A stretch of DNA of 64,000 nt from Typhlomys cinereus (GCA_023101885.1 JALPQD010000631.1:124001-188000), one strand, 5' to 3'. Positions 1 to 14,903 are shown, counted from the stretch's first letter. The notes: a model not told the origin generated them from the sequence alone. Made by a program: numbers and translations.

Positions 1-290
1 GAATTCGGATTCCCAGGTTACTTATAAAAATGCTACACGAGTGTCTAGTCCTAGAAGGCAGGGCATGGGAATTTCCAGAGCAAGTTAGTTAGCCAGGCTA
101 GCTCCAATGGCACGCTCAGGGTTTAATTAGAGATCCAGGCTCACAACAATAAGGTGGAAGAGCAATCAGGGGGTGAGTCCCAATATGGGTCTCCACAGAC
201 ACACAAATCTTGTCAACTGTACATCTACCATGTGTGTCTACCCACATGCAAACACTCACACCTCCATCCATGTACCCCATATACATATAT
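1..290 (+). mobile_element. B2-like SINE, 5' part cut off
   Basis: The body words gtcctagaaggcagggcat, gaagagcaatcaggg and gggtctccacagacac match the 3' two thirds of the SINE family. It runs off the window's left edge. Confidence 0.6.
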
Positions 291-377
291 ATGAAAGAAC
301 AATAAGAGATTTCCTAAATGTATTTTCCCTTTAAAGATAATTCTAAAAGGTAACAGGTCAAAAAGTTCCAAAAGTTA

Positions 378-652
378 GGGCTGGGGAGATGGCTCTGAGG
401 TTGAAGCCTTCGTCTCCAGCAAAATGACCTAAGTTTGGATGTAAGATCCAAATAAAATCCAAATCCAGGTAAAAATGCTGGATGGATATGGCACTGCACT
501 GGCCTGCAATTCCCGCCCTGGAAGGCAGAGCCTGGGAAACCCCGAATCAAAGCAATAAGGAAGTAGAGCAATCAAGGACGACTCTTGATGTTACCCCTGG
601 ACCTTCACAGGCACCCACTTGTATAATACATAACACACACAAGCACAAAAAA
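378..652 (+). mobile_element. B2-like SINE
   Basis: Starts gggctggggagatggctctg and continues through ggcagagcctgggaaacccc to ccttcacaggcacccac. The open frame on the opposite strand is a SINE shadow. Confidence 0.8.
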
Positions 653-759
653 CAAGGTTAGAATCCAAAACTTCTACTGGAAATCTTTTCCAACAGTGCT
701 CTCCTTTTCATTGTGTTTGTGTAAACTCCCCCCAAAAGCATCAATACAGCAAAGCTAAC

Positions 760-925
760 CTTACTGATGGGTCGTTCTCCAGGAGTTCAGTGAGCCGTTG
801 TACTTTTTCTGGTTGGATGGATCGGCCTAAGAGTGCTTCTGTGTTAGTGTAGATGAGGAATGTAGAGACTACACCTAGTAAGGTGCCCACACTCAGGGAA
901 CCTATACTGTCATACAATGGATTGC
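760..925 (-). CDS. SLC30A9: SLC30A9 coding exon 15 (last visible)
   Basis: It encodes NPLYDSIGSLSVGTLLGVVS, TFLIYTNTEALLGRSIQPEK and VQRLTELLENDPSV (helix 6 and the start of the C-terminal domain). Acceptor TTTAG at 927-926. Two donors are possible: AG/GTTAGC, ending the exon at 760, or TCA/GTAAGG, ending at 765. The first is preferred because GTAAGG read in frame gives the Val-Arg expected from the human protein. Confidence 0.93.
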
Positions 926-3900
926 CTAAACGAAGCACACAAGAAATCAGCAAAACAATTTCTATTATTTAAATGAGGTTTGGAAAGCAAACGAGCAAGG
1001 GAGCAAGGCTAATACAGCAAGAAACGTGAAATTCACTCCTAATTTCCTTAATGACTGCTAATACTTTTACAATACAAAACAGAGATGAGTTCAACTTGCT
1101 TTGTGTTTACATAAGAATGCTTTGTGAATTACTTAAGATCTATTTCTTATAGATGGTCATTATATAAGCAAGACTTCAGAGCATTTTCCAACAGGAAACA
1201 CCATTAGAAATAAAGATAGGAGAACCATTTTTATGATCAATACTACATTCAGCTATTTGTGTGTGTATGTGTGTGTGTATTATTTTCATTTCCTTGGAGA
1301 CAGGTCTTCAAGACTGGCCTTGAACTCAGGGCAACCCTATCTCAGCATCCCAAGTGCTGGGATAATCAGCTATTACAACTAGCATATCTGACATTTTTAG
1401 TATTTGATGAAACATTTACTTTTTTAGGAAAAATCTTAATTCATATTCTTTTATTAACATATAACCAAAATATATCACTAAAATGTAACTTATTTATGTC
1501 TGCTAATTGGTCCACTTACAAAGCATAACCCACTACAAAGTTTATAATCCAAATCAAATACTACTTTTTAGAAATGTGAATTTAAATTTATTAAAAATTA
1601 TACAAAAGAGAGTTAAAGGTCAATCAGAATATCAACCAATACTTTCAAAACTATTTCATATCATAAAGAACAGCAGAGAATGTTACTTTAGTCTTAAAGG
1701 AGCATTCAAAATGAGAAAAATTATTTGTATCTCAGACTCTTGAAGAAATGCTGCAGTACTATAGAGGCTCATAATCTGAAATAATTTTGAATATGCAGAG
1801 AGGGCTGGCAAGATATCTCAGTGGATAAGGAACTTGCTTGAAAATCTGGCTACCTGAATTTGATTACTGGATGTCTGTCTGCATCATGGAAAGAGAGAAA
1901 TTACTTCCCATGGGCCATAGCATATATGTGCCCCCCTTCTCTCTCTCCCAAGTAAATAAAGTATTTTAAAAAAATGGACAAATATGCAAGGAAAATGAGA
2001 AAGCCTTTAAGAAGTTTCATTTCAAGAGAATTCAAATTCATATGCTGAGTAAACACTCATGCCAAATGGCTTTTGTTTTAGAAAATAAGATGAGTTTTCT
2101 GTTTATTCATTTATGTGAAATGCACTAGTTCTCAAAAGACTTAACAGGCTACCAAAATGAGGAGGAATCACCTTAAGCAGATTCAAAGAAATATGAAGGC
2201 AACTGAAGTCATTATTGACTTTGAAAAAGATAAGTACAGTATGCATTTATTTAAAAGTTAGAATTTATTGAAGTTCTCCCATATTACCTTAATAAACCTA
2301 TGTAGTTACTAATATAAATATTCTTAAATATTACTTGAAGTTCTGGGTGATTTAAAAATCTAAGCCACAACTATGAAATATTGGAAAAAATCTATTAATA
2401 CCTTTTTGTTCTTTCTTATCCACAAAAATTTCTAATTCTCATAAGTGTGAAAATTTTTACTAACTACATATCTTCTTTTGATTATTAGTCATTTTTAATA
2501 AAATACGAAGTGGTAGGTTTGCTTACAGCATTTTTATAATGAATACATTACATTGTTTATTTATATCTCCCTCCTACTGCCCTCACTTGCTGGCTCCTTC
2601 TTCCTGTTTTCAATCTATATGAATCCAGTACCTTCTCTTTTCCTCCTTCCCTTATTACCACTTCCTCTCTACTAATGGTCCTGTTGCTGCTTTCTGAGAA
2701 CAACTCTTTCTCCTTTCTAATTTTTTTCAGTGTATTTTTTTTTTTTTTTAGTTTTACGAGCATATTGAGTACTAATCCCTACTTCCTTGCATGCCCCCTC
2801 CCTCAAATTCCCCTTCCTTCCCCTCAATCAATCCATTCCACTCCCTTCACCCTCTTATATGGCCCCTTCTATGGACTCCAGGGTTCCCTCTGGCTTGTCT
2901 ACTCTTGTGGGGGTTTAAGGCTTCTCTTTCTCTCAAATTTAAATATAAGTTTTGTGTAAGAGAGAATAAATACATGCTGCATTTGTGTCTGGCTTATTTC
3001 ACTAAGCAAAATGATTGCCAGTTCCATCATCTTCCTACATCAAATATATAAATAATTACTAGGAAATGAATATTTAATACTATTAAATTAAAACTGTTCA
3101 GCAATATAAGAAAAAGCTTCCACATATTAGAGAATTACTAATAATCTATGAAACACTCACCTGTCACAGAAGTAAGGCCCATGCAAGTGGCTGCTATTAT
3201 CACTCCCAAGACAGCTGCAGTATCCTCCAGCAATATAACATTTGTACTAGGGTCACGACTTTCCACGACTTTAATCATGGGAAGAAGAGACAAGAAAAAT
3301 TCAGTAATCTTGACCTCACTGAAGACATTTCAGTGAGTACTCATTTAAAGTCAAAGTATAAAGTAAGGTAAAAGTAAATCAGTTTATTAAGATGCTGGTC
3401 AGAACCAGCATGTTCAAGCCCTGAGCTCACATGATGAAAGGGCAGAACCAGCTCTCGCAGGTGTCTTCTGCTGTGGCACACACACAAAATAAATATAACT
3501 TACTCAATATAAACAGTTCCTTTTATTAAATGTTAACAATAATGTATGTATATGAAGTTACAAAGGCATATGCAAAAACAAAGTCGTTCACCTAAGTCAA
3601 ATCCAAGTTACACTACTTTCCTCTTTTCGACAGGCTCATTTGTTTTACAAGAGCCACACAGAAAGATGCTGGAATATATAAGCAATAAATATTTTAAGGA
3701 AGTAAGGGGTAGATAAATACATGGGTTTAAAGTACTTACCATACTTATAAAATGATGTTCCTTGGGCCTGAGCACTCCTCCGAAGTTCATTTATGGCAAC
3801 AAGAAGTGTTGCTGAAAGAAAACATCGTATCAGCAAGGAAGAAACTTCACGTATCTAAACTTAAAGATAGCATTTTAAAAGATAAAGAACAAATAAGTGC

Positions 3901-6900
3901 AAAATTTAAAGTTAACAAGTAGCGTTAAGAAAGGTTCCACAGTAACTGATACCATCAAGAATCTAGTTATTCATTATGATAAAATGGATCTCGTAACTTT
4001 TTTATCTCTGTTCTTTCTGTGTGTATACTATGTGTGTGTGCACATGCACATATGTGCTTTCATGTGTGTGAATGTAGTATGGGTGTGCCGTGTTATGCTG
4101 TGGAGGTGAAAGGACACAAGCCTTGGGTGTTGGTCCTACTTTGAACTTGTTTGAAACAAGGTCTTTTTGTTGCTTTTTCACTGTATGTGCTAGGCTAGTT
4201 GGCCTACAAAGTTTCAGGGATTCTTCAGTCTGCACCTCCCATCTTCCCACAGGAGCACTGGGGTTACAAGTGCTCCTCTACATACCTGGTTTTTAAACAG
4301 GTTCTAGGGATTCACACTCAGGTTGTTCGTGAGCAACAAGTGCTTTTACCCATAAGCCATCTTCCCAGACCTGGATCTCTTATTTCCAGACCATAATCAT
4401 TAAGTGTAATTCCTGTAATAACGACCTAGTTTAGTGAGCAGCTGCTGCTCAGCTGGCCCTCAACTAAGCAAGATCACTTTGATTCTCCCAACTTTTTTGA
4501 AGCATTACCACCATTTTACAATTTATCAGAGGGAAAAGAACCTATAAATATGCACAATTAGGATTTTCCAATTAAAATTATATAATTTTAAAAATAGATG
4601 AAGCAAAAACAATGCCTAGAAAACAACATTTCAGGGACAAATAGACTGTGAACTTGGCAGTGAATCAGGCAGTCTCACACTGATGTTAGCAAGCCTATCA
4701 TATTGCTAGAGTTGTACCCTTCAGACATTTCAAAAAATTCTCATTACAGAGATAAATTTCTCTTCTAAGTAACACTATTAAAATGTTTTTTTAAAAAAGA
4801 ACTCAATACGGTTATGATTTTTACATTGTATTTCCAATGCTCTCAGTATTATATGATATTACTGAATAAGCACTTTCCCCTTTGCCCTTATCCATTAGAG
4901 CGACGGTCACATGGTACATTATAAAAGATAGAAAAAAGTGCAGATTCCTATTCCATAGTATGATTAGTGGAACTTAGAAAAAATTAATGAATTTTGGAAT
5001 ACGTATCACTACAATGAAAACTTTGTGTCAATACATACCTCCTTCAGACACCAAAGATCCTGCTAAAATGCAATATGCCTAGAAAATAAGCATTAAAATA
5101 AATTATAAATTATTTCAATACATAATCACAGCTGTTCATAAGTTTGTAATACCCAAAACAGAAATATAGATCCCAATTCAAGTTGGGTAACAGGAATCCT
5201 GTTGGGAAAAAACTTAGGGAGAACAACAGAGTCTGAAGGGCTGTGGACAGGGGAACACGGAAGATCTGTATCCCTTTCAGGCCCAGGTTGCTCATCAGTT
5301 CAACAACGATGGCAAAAAGAACTTAGTACAAGCAATTAACCTGAAATACAAAATTTTCCTGAAATTCAATGAAATTTACTCTGAACACCTATACGATGTT
5401 AACCTACCTTTTAAAACCCTATGCTTTGCTGAATCAAGAGGTCTGAAAGTTGCGACAATCATAATTATGTTACAATGTAAGATCTTATCCTTATCAAATT
5501 AAGAACTCTTACAGAAATGAAGATCTTAGAAGGCTGAATAATTTGACAAAGTAACATAAACAACAGCAAAGAGGTAGAATGCAAGTGTTACAGTCTCAGT
5601 CTAGGCTTTTTCTACCAAATCTTGGTAACCTGAAATATAATATAACTAAACTTTCAGTATTTCTTTTGTCTTTCTACCTCTGTCCTGAGTTAAGACACTT
5701 ATTATCTAATAAAAGGAAAAAGCATAACAAATCTCACAAGTCAAGACATGGAACCCAGCTACTATCAATAGATATTTTAGCCAAAGAAAATATGGTGCAA
5801 ATGTCCAATGGAATTTTATTGCCATACATTTCAAATATGGTAACACTTGCAGGAAAATGGATAAAACGGGAAATCATTATATTAAATGAAATAAGCCAGA
5901 CACAGAAAGACAAAGACAGCATGTTTACTCTCAGATACAGAATCCCGATTTAAATTTAGATGTGTGTGTGTGTGTACAAAAGGACATGTGTAGGTAGATC
6001 CTAAAAGTAAAAAGGAGGAAGAAGTCTTAAGAAAAGGAAAGAAAAAGGAGATAGTAATAGAATGTGTGTATTACCTGAAAGCAGAAGTGGTACTACTTAG
6101 GAGATAAAATAGGCAAGAGGACAACAAAGAGGCTGGGGCAGAGCAGTATGACAGGGGGTAGACAGGAGCAAAGTAATGACAGATTTACATGACATGTCAT
6201 AACGAGTTCGTCACCTTGCATGCTAACTGTAGAAAAAAGTTAAAGGTATTAAAAAAAGAAACTCCTATTAAAAAAAGATAAAGCATGTATCAAAGCTGAA
6301 ATAGTATCTATTAAACATAGTTTATAGTGTGTTGAATCTATTATTTATTTAACGAAGGCCCACATTCTAATGGAATCCTTCTAAGTTATTAAAAAACAAG
6401 AGGAGTTGGAAGCTTTAAATCTTAAGAATTTAACTCATCGGTCTCTAACTTCAACAGTGCCCTGTCTTGTAAAGTGATGTATGATATAGATGAATGCTAA
6501 GCCAATGACGTACCATGTCTATAAAGTGGATACGCCTTTTCAGAATGGAAAAAATAATTGTTCATCTTAATTATGCAAAAAAAAAGCAATCCATAGAAAA
6601 ATAGCTAAAAAGTGTAAATAGAGGTCTAAGCATAGTGGCATAAGCCTGTAATTCCAAGGGGGTAGGTGAAGCAGACAGATCAAGAGTTTAAAAAGGGCAG
6701 CCTGGGCATTAAAGCAAACTTGCCTCACTGTAATTAAACAAATCAAGCAACCTAAAAATATAAACAAGCCTAATCTAATTGCTTAGTCCATAGATTTGTA
6801 TGGTTTAACAGAATGTTAGTAAGACTGATTTTGTATTGTTTAGTGAACCAAAATAGAAGAAAAATGCCATGAGTACATTCTCCTTCCAAAATGAGATGTT

Positions 6901-9900
6901 GCAGCATCTGTGGGGATTTTGTAAAGGAGGAAAAGACCTCTGCCCAGTACACCACACACTGTTGCTGTACCTATTGCTACTAAAGAAGAGATGGAGTTCA
7001 GCAGCCAAAGTAAGTATTTCTTTGATGGATGTGTTGAGTTGTCAAGATTGCTCTGAAAGCTTGATGCATACCCCCAGGAGTTTGGAAACTGAAACAAATT
7101 ATGTCTGATGCACACCAGAACGAAAACTTGTAGATAATGCTACTGACAGTGGTTTTCAGCAGGGCGGATGACTGTATGGGGGGAAAAAAAATCCCAACAG
7201 TCCCACAGGAAGTAATGTTAAAAGTATCTTACACAAAAGACTCAGCCATGAAGCCCTGAGTTGAAGTTTTTTAGAAAGAGATCAAATGTCCAAAAGGCAT
7301 TCTTGCCAAATTCAGGGCAACCTCAAATATGCCTGGAATTATCCCAGGAAATACAAAAGCTGAGATAGAGGCAGTATACAGCCAAGTTATGCTTATCAAA
7401 GGAGCCGAACAGAACACCCGTCAAGATGCCCACTAGAGGAAAAGACAGCTTTAAACATCTACAAAGGCCAGATAAATCCAGTACAAAATAACATTAATTG
7501 TTATTAGTACTTTTGGTCTTCTATCCCAACTTTGGCTAAAAGGGCAGGAGACTTAGTCATGGCAAACAGAAGGCAGCAATCCTCTCCTCCCACTCTCCTG
7601 TCCAGGCTTCCTACCCAGTGAGATCTCAGGTAAGAAAAGGAGATGCTTTAATTTCAAGTGTAGTTCCAGTTAGGACAAAGAGCACACACTTGACAGTTTA
7701 ATTATTGAGGAGACCACTCTTGGAAAAATTGTGCCTGAAGAACCCACAGAACTGTTCAAGGTTTTAATCGCTGCACCAATGAAGATCCTCCTATTTAATA
7801 TCACTAAATTTAGAAGGTACAATCAGTCAATATGTAAAAAACAAAATAAAATCACATATCTAATATTATATACTCAACAAGGTATGCTACCCCTATACTT
7901 TAACACCAGGATAACAAAGGGATTCTATAAAATTTCCAGGTCGCATTACTCCAAAGTCAGAATAGGTTCAACAAAATAAAACAAAAAAGAGGATCACCCA
8001 TAGAAGGGTTTCAATTGGTTGAGGATGAAGCAATCCCATGACTCCATGGTACCAAGAGAGTCCTGCACCCATCATGAAAATGCCAACTCCACTGATCAAT
8101 GAGGCAATATAGCGCATGTTTGAAAATCCATACCTGAAAAACAAAACAAAAAATATATGGCTTACAAAATAAAATAATTACCTTTCAAAATGTGTGCATA
8201 GTAAATTGATGAAAAAGATAATAGACTATCAAGATGATGTTGATTTATAACTTAAAAAACTGTTAAGTGCTAAGTCCAAATCTAATAACAAAACAATACA
8301 TAAAATGGAAGAGATGCAAGATCTTTGAAAACAAAAATAAAGCAAGTACAAATTAATTCAGGTATTTTTTGTATACCACACACTCTATTTTAATTTAATA
8401 GAACCACTTTTCAATATGTTCCATAGACAATGATAAAATTAATCCTTAAAAATACATTAAGATGTTTAATGAACAGGATAACATTTAAATTTCTCTATAA
8501 TACAGTTTCTAATTGAATATTTTAGTCCTGTAAATCAATCTATGATTTGTATTATCTATAAATTTCTCTATAATACAGCTTCTAAATTGAATATTTTACT
8601 CTTATAATCAATATATGATTTGTATTATCTATAATTTTGATGCTAAATACCAAACGGGTTAACACATGAAATCTATTACTGATTCTGAACAATTTAGCAC
8701 ACAGCAAATGTCAAGTATTACCAGAACCAAGAGCTTCAGTTTTCTGAGTGTTTTACTAGGGAAGTTTTTAAAGTCTCAACTATTTTTTTCAACACCCTTG
8801 GTCAAAATATACTACAGAAGTAAAAGATTAAAAATTATGATATACTATATGAGAAAAAACTCATTTGTTTATTTATAAAAATATTTCTTAGAAAACGTAC
8901 ACTCAAACCCAAACATTACACAAAAATTTTAACTAAAGTTGTTCTTGGAATTCTCTCTGTACAGGATGTAGTCCTAACACGGAGAGTGCACAATTCATAG
9001 ATGTGATAGTTTTATAGTTTTGACTTAGAAAAGTTTACTCTTGTCCAAGGTTTTCCATTTACATTAAAGTATATTTTTTTGTTTTAGGTGTCTTGAAGGG
9101 ATCTATAGGTTCTTGTTGAAAAATTTTGCCATGTTGGTCTGCACTGTCCAATATGTTAAATCATCAGCTCCATGTGGTTATTTATTGTCTGTATTACCTA
9201 AAACTAAATCAAGTTCAATTGTTTATTAAAACTAAATAAATTCAACTTAGTTATATAGTCATACTAACCACATTTCCAGTGTTCAGTAGCTACTAGTAGT
9301 TGGAAACTTCAATAGATACATAAGAAATACTTTCTTATTGCAGAAAATTTGTTTGCACAGTATTAAAGTATGCTACTGAAAAACTGTAAGGAGCAATCTT
9401 CACAACATAAAATTTTAAAATTTCACTCACTGATTTAAATTCTTGGTATGTAAAAATAGCAAGGAAAGTTTATTCAAGATAACAAAACACTACCATAATA
9501 TATAATAAATTGGAGAAATAATTGTTCTCTATGCTAGCTGACAATTACAGAATATCAAAAATATGTTTTAAAAACAGAAGTACTCTGCTTTGAAGTAATG
9601 AAATATATTTGTGAGAAAAAATATTTGTAACATCAATGAAATAAAAGTATGTTTTTTATCTAAGATAGATCAAATTCTATTAATAAAACTCATTAAAAGA
9701 ATAATATCCATGGAATTCAAATATTGTGGGTGGTGGTTGGCAGACTCAACAAAGACAAACAGCTGTAACTGTTTGTAACTGACATGTTTCAAAGTAATCT
9801 AGTCTAAAAAAGACGCTCATCTGTCAAATTCTGAATTATTAAAATAGCCTTCAATCTCAATGAAAGCATTAAAATAAAAATAATTACATATTTAATAAAG

Positions 9901-11585
9901 GTTAGCAAAATTTTAGATGAGAGAGCTGAATAACCTCAGATTGAAATATTTTTCCTTGGGCCAAAATAATACATAACTCTAACATACAAATATGTGTTTT
10001 ATATTTAATAGTCAAATAAGAACTAGTTTCTCCATGTTTTGTTACAAAATATAAAAGTAATTTAAACACTGTTTTCAAGTTATACCTTGAATTTGCTGTC
10101 ACACAATAGTGAACCCAGTATTTTAGATACTACAAACTAAGGTTTATATAAGTTGCAGTTTTCTGAAATAAATTTTAAAAAAATTTCTATGACTTATAGT
10201 GCAAACAAAATAAAGGTGATATCCTTACGGATGAGTTGAATCTGGTGTTTGAATAGACTTACTGATGCCCAATGCTAGCAAACCCTATGGAGAAGGAAAG
10301 AGACAAGTCATCATCAGTGGTGCAGGACACAATATGATTAAGCCAATCTGCAGGGTGTACAGGGACAATAAATATTAAAAAAAAATCCACCAGTAAGGAA
10401 AGGCATAATCATCTGTTTAAAACAGCAAGATTGAGATAGAGTTTTCTGTATTGATATGGAAAAAAGGTTTCTCAATATACCATTAAGTGAGGTGGGAGAA
10501 GAAAAGCAACTTAGGGGCAGTATTGAACAGCATACATGAAACAACTTATGCTTTGTAGATTTTGCCAAGTACCTGCAACAGGAAAATACCTGTGAAAAAA
10601 CAGATTTATTATGCCTCTAACACTAAGAAGCTTGACTCGGTGATCTGTAACAACTTTTATCCCCGCCTCCCCAGCCAACTTATATGGTGCACAAACAAAA
10701 AATAATAAAAAGTGTAAGCCGTAAATAATTTATATATGACCAATATGGTCAATTGTTTTTTAACACGTTTTTACAATATTCTTTTAAAAAGACTTAGGCT
10801 TTACTCTTCACCATTTGAGCCCAGTGTGGATTTAAAAGACATTTTAATTTTTTTTTCTGGCAACCCAGAGACTTGAACCAAGGGCTTCTTAAATGGTGGG
10901 AAAAGACTCTACTAAGCTACCACACAAATCCTTAATTTTTTTCAGTTATGAATTCAATGTAAGTAACTCAAGGTACTAATCTAATATGAAACGTACTAAA
11001 AGAAACATACACATTCCTGTAACTTTACCCAAACACATTATCATCTCTTTACAGTTATCAAGCAGTCACATTAGAATCCAAACTTGTACTCACTGTAAGA
11101 ATCAATTCTATAAAAGCTTGTAGCCAAATATTTAGTAACAGTCAATTTTATACTTCACATTCCATTACTGAAAATTCTTAAAGCATAATCTACTCTAAAA
11201 TTTTATGAACATCTTTTCTTCCTTTTTTGAGACAGGATAGTCTACATAGCTGAGGATGATCCCGGACTCTTCCCGCTCCCATGTTCCAAGTACAGGGCTA
11301 AGTTCCAGAACCTTTAGGAAACTTAAATCTTGGAATGTTCAAGTCCCTTACAAAAAACAGAGCAGTATTTCATATAATTTTCAAATATTCTTTCATATTT
11401 TTAATCATCCGTATATTATAGCTTGTGTCTAATACACTGCAAATGTTATGTACAAAATTGTTAAACTACAATGATGAAGGAATAATGCCAAGGAAAAACG
11501 TTTGTGTATAGTTCAACATAGTTGTACCTTTTTTTTTTAAATTTTTTTAATTTTAATTTTTTTTTATTATTTATTCAATTGTGCA

Positions 11586-11623
<38 letters not shown>

Positions 11624-14600
11624 ACCACAGACGAATCCGGGAACCACCATGGACGCCTCCACCTTCTCCTCATTTTCTCTGCCCCAGGATTCACAGGCTC
11701 TGCCCTACCAGGACCAGAAACGCAGGCCGCCCCCGCTTCTGCCTGGCGTCTATACGTGGGGTCTAGAATCTGAACTCAGGACCTTCTGCCTGCAAGGCAG
11801 AGGCTTAACCCCTGAGCCACCGCTCCAGCCCCAGTTGTCCCTTTTTTCATACACTTTGACCCGTAATTCATTGACTCTGAGGACCCAGAGCCATTGACAC
11901 AGGTGAACTGCTCCTATTTCACTGAAAGTATAAGTTTCATTTTCTCCCAACAAGCAACAGACATTTCTACTAAAGTCTATAAAAAATCAGTTTAGGAATA
12001 AGATAAAAACCTTTCTCCTTACCTGGTTACAAGTATCAGATAATGAGTGTATTGCTTCTGAGAACATACTCGCTGAACCAGTATAAATCCAGGCAAGAAA
12101 TTTAAAGAAGCAATTTAAACCATTGCTAGAGAAAAAGAAAACAACTTAGCACAGGTTTGGTTAAATTTCCATCAGAAGTTTATTTAACTGACTTTATTCT
12201 AGATCTTGCTGAAAGTAAACAAATATTCAGGTGCAAAATAACAAATACAGATTATAACACCATTGAGTGTTGAAATAAATGAAGAGGCATACTGCACTGA
12301 AGTCCTTTTCTTTCTCATGCTATATATACTATCCCAAATAATCTTCACTCCTATACCTTTACTTACCATCTTGGACTTCTAATTCACAACTTTAAATCCC
12401 TACTCTACATCTCCTCTAAGCTTGAGACTGATAATACTTAGAATATATTATATACCAAGCACTATGCTAGCTAGTTTTTACGTTTACATTAAGTCATGTA
12501 CATTCTTCCAACAAGAAAAGCAAAATTACTATCCCAATTTTACTAGCAAAAAGAACCATTCCTTTTGGCCATCTACTCATGGTTACTCTATAAATACCTC
12601 AAACCAAAACACAAACTCCTTTTCCTCTCTCTCCCTCTCTTCTTCCTAGTACTCCTTTCAGTGTAATATTTACCCAACTGTGCAAACCAGAAATAGACAT
12701 TCTTGACTAGTGTGTGCCTTGAAGCCCCGCCCACTATCCTATAAACGGGATTATCATCATCCCTGTATATACTGTGGCTTCCTCTATTCTATTACCTCTC
12801 CAATCCTTCAAGGATCGTGTATGTTAACTTTGTGTTTCCTACCATATTCTATCATAGTATCTGATACATACTATTAGCAACTAAAAGAACTAGGGAATTA
12901 CCGAATCAATGCTGTTATGCAGCTTGAAATAGGCTACCCAACAAAATGGGTAGAAGGTAAACAAAACAGGAACCAAGAAGTCAGAGTAAAAGAACAAATT
13001 AGGTGGGAGAAAATCAAAAATATAAGCATGATAAATATTCTTTAGTAGTAGCTGTAAACAGTATTGGTTTACTATGAAAATAACATTGACCAATATAACT
13101 TTAAGACTAAATAAGAACTACAGGCTCCCAATGAGTATTTTCAGGCAGTGACTTAGATCTCAACCATGTTAAAAATGCACAGAGCCCAAGTGTGAATGTC
13201 CGCGGAACTCACACTCTCCCCTCACTTCACTGACAATGGTGCAAGCTCAACTTCCTACAAAAGTAAGAAGTTAAAGCTGTAGGCCTTAGCTTTACAGCTA
13301 TCTACCAAGAAATAAACTGACACATTCAAGAGGACATACATTTAAAAAAATACAGCTCCATTTTAGAAACCTTTTTTTGGAGGTTGGGGACATGGCCCAG
13401 TGGTTAAGAGAATTGAAGTCCGCATTCTAGATTCCATGTATAAAATGCCAAATGGATATAATTCTAAACTCAGAAAGTGAAGAGAGACTGGGAATCACCA
13501 GAGTAAATTGACTAGTGAATGTAGTCCCATTGACAAGCTCTGGGTTTGATTAAAATGCTGCCTCAATAAGGGCGGTGCAGGAGCAGCAAAACAAAACAAA
13601 ACAAAAAAATCAACAAACCACAATTCAGAACATTAGCGACTCTGCATCAACCACCTGGAACCAGGCCAGCCTAATCTCTCCCCAGACCAAAGCTCAGGGA
13701 AATATCCGGAAAAGGGGGTGGTAAGATTGTAAGAGCCTAAAGATGGGGAAGAATTACAACATGAAAGATACTTCACACACGTTAGGGCCTAAAGTAATCA
13801 TAATAGGTCTTTGCATGACCTGCACAATGACTAACATGTCATTGACCTCCCCCAAAGTCTAGCATGGATCACAGGCTCTAAGATCCTTAAAGGCAAGGGA
13901 TTAACAGCCACAATAGTGTTCCTATACTAAAGGAGAACACAAAAAAGAGCTCTAGGCAATGCTACTGAGTCCTTACACCTCATCAGAGAGGAGGACCCAG
14001 AGGGAAGTTTGACATGCACACTGAAGGATGCTCCAGGAATGGGGGGAGCCACGAGGAGAAAGGGGGGGGGGGAATGGAAGGGGACAAGGAGGAAGGGGAC
14101 AGGGGGAAGGAAAAGGTATCCAGGGAGGGGTGGAGGGGAAAGTTATCAGCTTTGTATGAGTGGAAGAAAGAAAAAAAAAAAAAAAAAGAAAAAAAAATGC
14201 TGCCTCAAAATAAGATAGTGGAAAAGTGGCCCCCACACACATAAACACACACACATGGTCATTTACATGCACTGACATGTGTGCACACACATGTGAAGAT
14301 ACATAAACACACATACACATAAAAATAGAAAAAGAAAAGAACAAATATTTCATAATACTTACATGCAAATGGCAACCATCACCACTTTTCCTGGTCCCTT
14401 AAAGAACACTGATAACATTCTGGAGCGTGGCTGTAAGACATAAACAAAAATAATTCAAATCTCTCCAGAGAAGTGGAGCGGACTCTGACATAACAGAAAA
14501 TTTCTCTAGCAAACTCAAAATGATGAGACTTACTTTTAAATTACTGCTGTCTGCAACATCCTCTTAAAAAGTGAGCAAATAGAAACTGAAACTACATCTA

Positions 14601-14858
14601 GATACTTTTCCAAAAATTTTTTATTTTGCTTCCTTGCAAGTCATTTTCAGCTTGCTTCCAGAAAAGACCTGAGAATTTTCCATTTCTTGAGCAACTTAAC
14701 TTTTAACAAAGAAACAACCAAAGGGCCAGAAGATTGCTTAGTGGATAAAACTCCTGCTTGCAAACCTTGGTGGCTTGAGTTCGATCCTCAAGAGTTGACT
14801 TCTAAAAGCTGTCCTCTGACTTCCACTGTATGTCATGGCATGTGCCTGCTTTGAGCAT

Positions 14859-14903
<45 letters not shown>

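Noticed and set aside
5579..5953. 124-codon open frame
   Set aside because: The 3' half is decayed L1 ORF2 end; no start or context supports a gene.
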